From Elysia chlorotica (taxonomy: Eukaryota; Mollusca; Gastropoda; Plakobranchidae): a DNA stretch of 64,000 nucleotides. The position numbers and the translations under genes were made by a program. Each line of letters opens with the position of its first letter. Position 1 is the first letter of the stretch. Below, in pieces: positions 63,949 through 64,000 of the stretch. The stretch lies in contig RQTK01000419.1 of the NCBI GenBank assembly GCA_003991915.1, positions 297,466-361,465 of the forward strand, read 5' to 3'. Below the pieces are notes generated by a model. That model was not told where the DNA came from, did not search any database, and saw only the letters and a program-made list of their open reading frames with translations.

Positions 63949-64000
<52 letters not shown>
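63910..64000. repeat. (ATAATG)/(ATA)n satellite at LINE 3' end
   Basis: ATAATG and AAT units that run off the window. They mark the simple-repeat tail typical of L2/CR1 elements. Confidence 0.92.

Overview
The window is 64 kb of intron-rich, AT-rich nuclear DNA from an animal. Genes are split into many short exons with GT-AG junctions, and there is dense microsatellite, SINE and non-LTR retrotransposon debris. tRNA-headed SINEs, LINE 3' ends with a GTAAAGCGCT-type hairpin tail, (AGAC)n/(GATA)n/(GA)n satellites and many AGATCTAGATCT-like stretches suggest a lophotrochozoan, most likely a gastropod mollusc. That assignment is inference; no marker gene here fixes the species. A 480-base N gap lies at 46022-46501.

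Layout. (1) 1-13.5 kb: repeat-rich DNA. It opens with a near-perfect 201-bp inverted repeat around a (GA)n tract and holds one possible minus-strand exon of a type II membrane protein near 4.1-4.8 kb. (2) 13,598-42,249, minus strand: the main gene, a citron Rho-interacting kinase (CIT) orthologue. I could join 26 coding exons with consistent phase, giving the ATG, a complete kinase domain with all key residues, the citron linker and about 1,130 residues of coiled coil. The C1, PH and CNH end is not found and should lie beyond the left edge. One exon (21,546-21,742) has a one-base frame break in a C5/G5 run, probably an assembly error. (3) 42-46 kb: repeats, including a possible pogo-like element. 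(4) 46,502-47,449, plus strand: two exons of an ABCG8-like sterol half-transporter, interrupted by the gap and with no later exons recognised. (5) 47.5-52.9 kb: hAT and LINE remnants and a 131-bp tandem duplication. (6) 53,078-56,947, minus strand: a complete four-exon gene for a 246-aa DUF4291 protein, with LINE remnants in intron 3. (7) 58,485-62,551, plus strand: the first five coding exons of a ZNRF3/RNF43-type PA-TM-RING E3 ligase (signal sequence and protease-associated ectodomain). The transmembrane and RING exons lie past the right edge. The DUF4291 and ZNRF3-like genes are head to head, 1.5 kb apart. (8) 62.8-64 kb: a decayed L2/CR1-type LINE ending in a hairpin tail and AT-rich satellite.

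The genes do not form an operon-like unit; this is ordinary animal gene order. By family knowledge, citron kinase acts at the midbody in cytokinesis, ABCG8 in sterol export, and ZNRF3/RNF43 in removal of Wnt receptors. DUF4291 has no known function. All exon calls come from reading translations and splice sites by eye; no alignment or transcript evidence was available.
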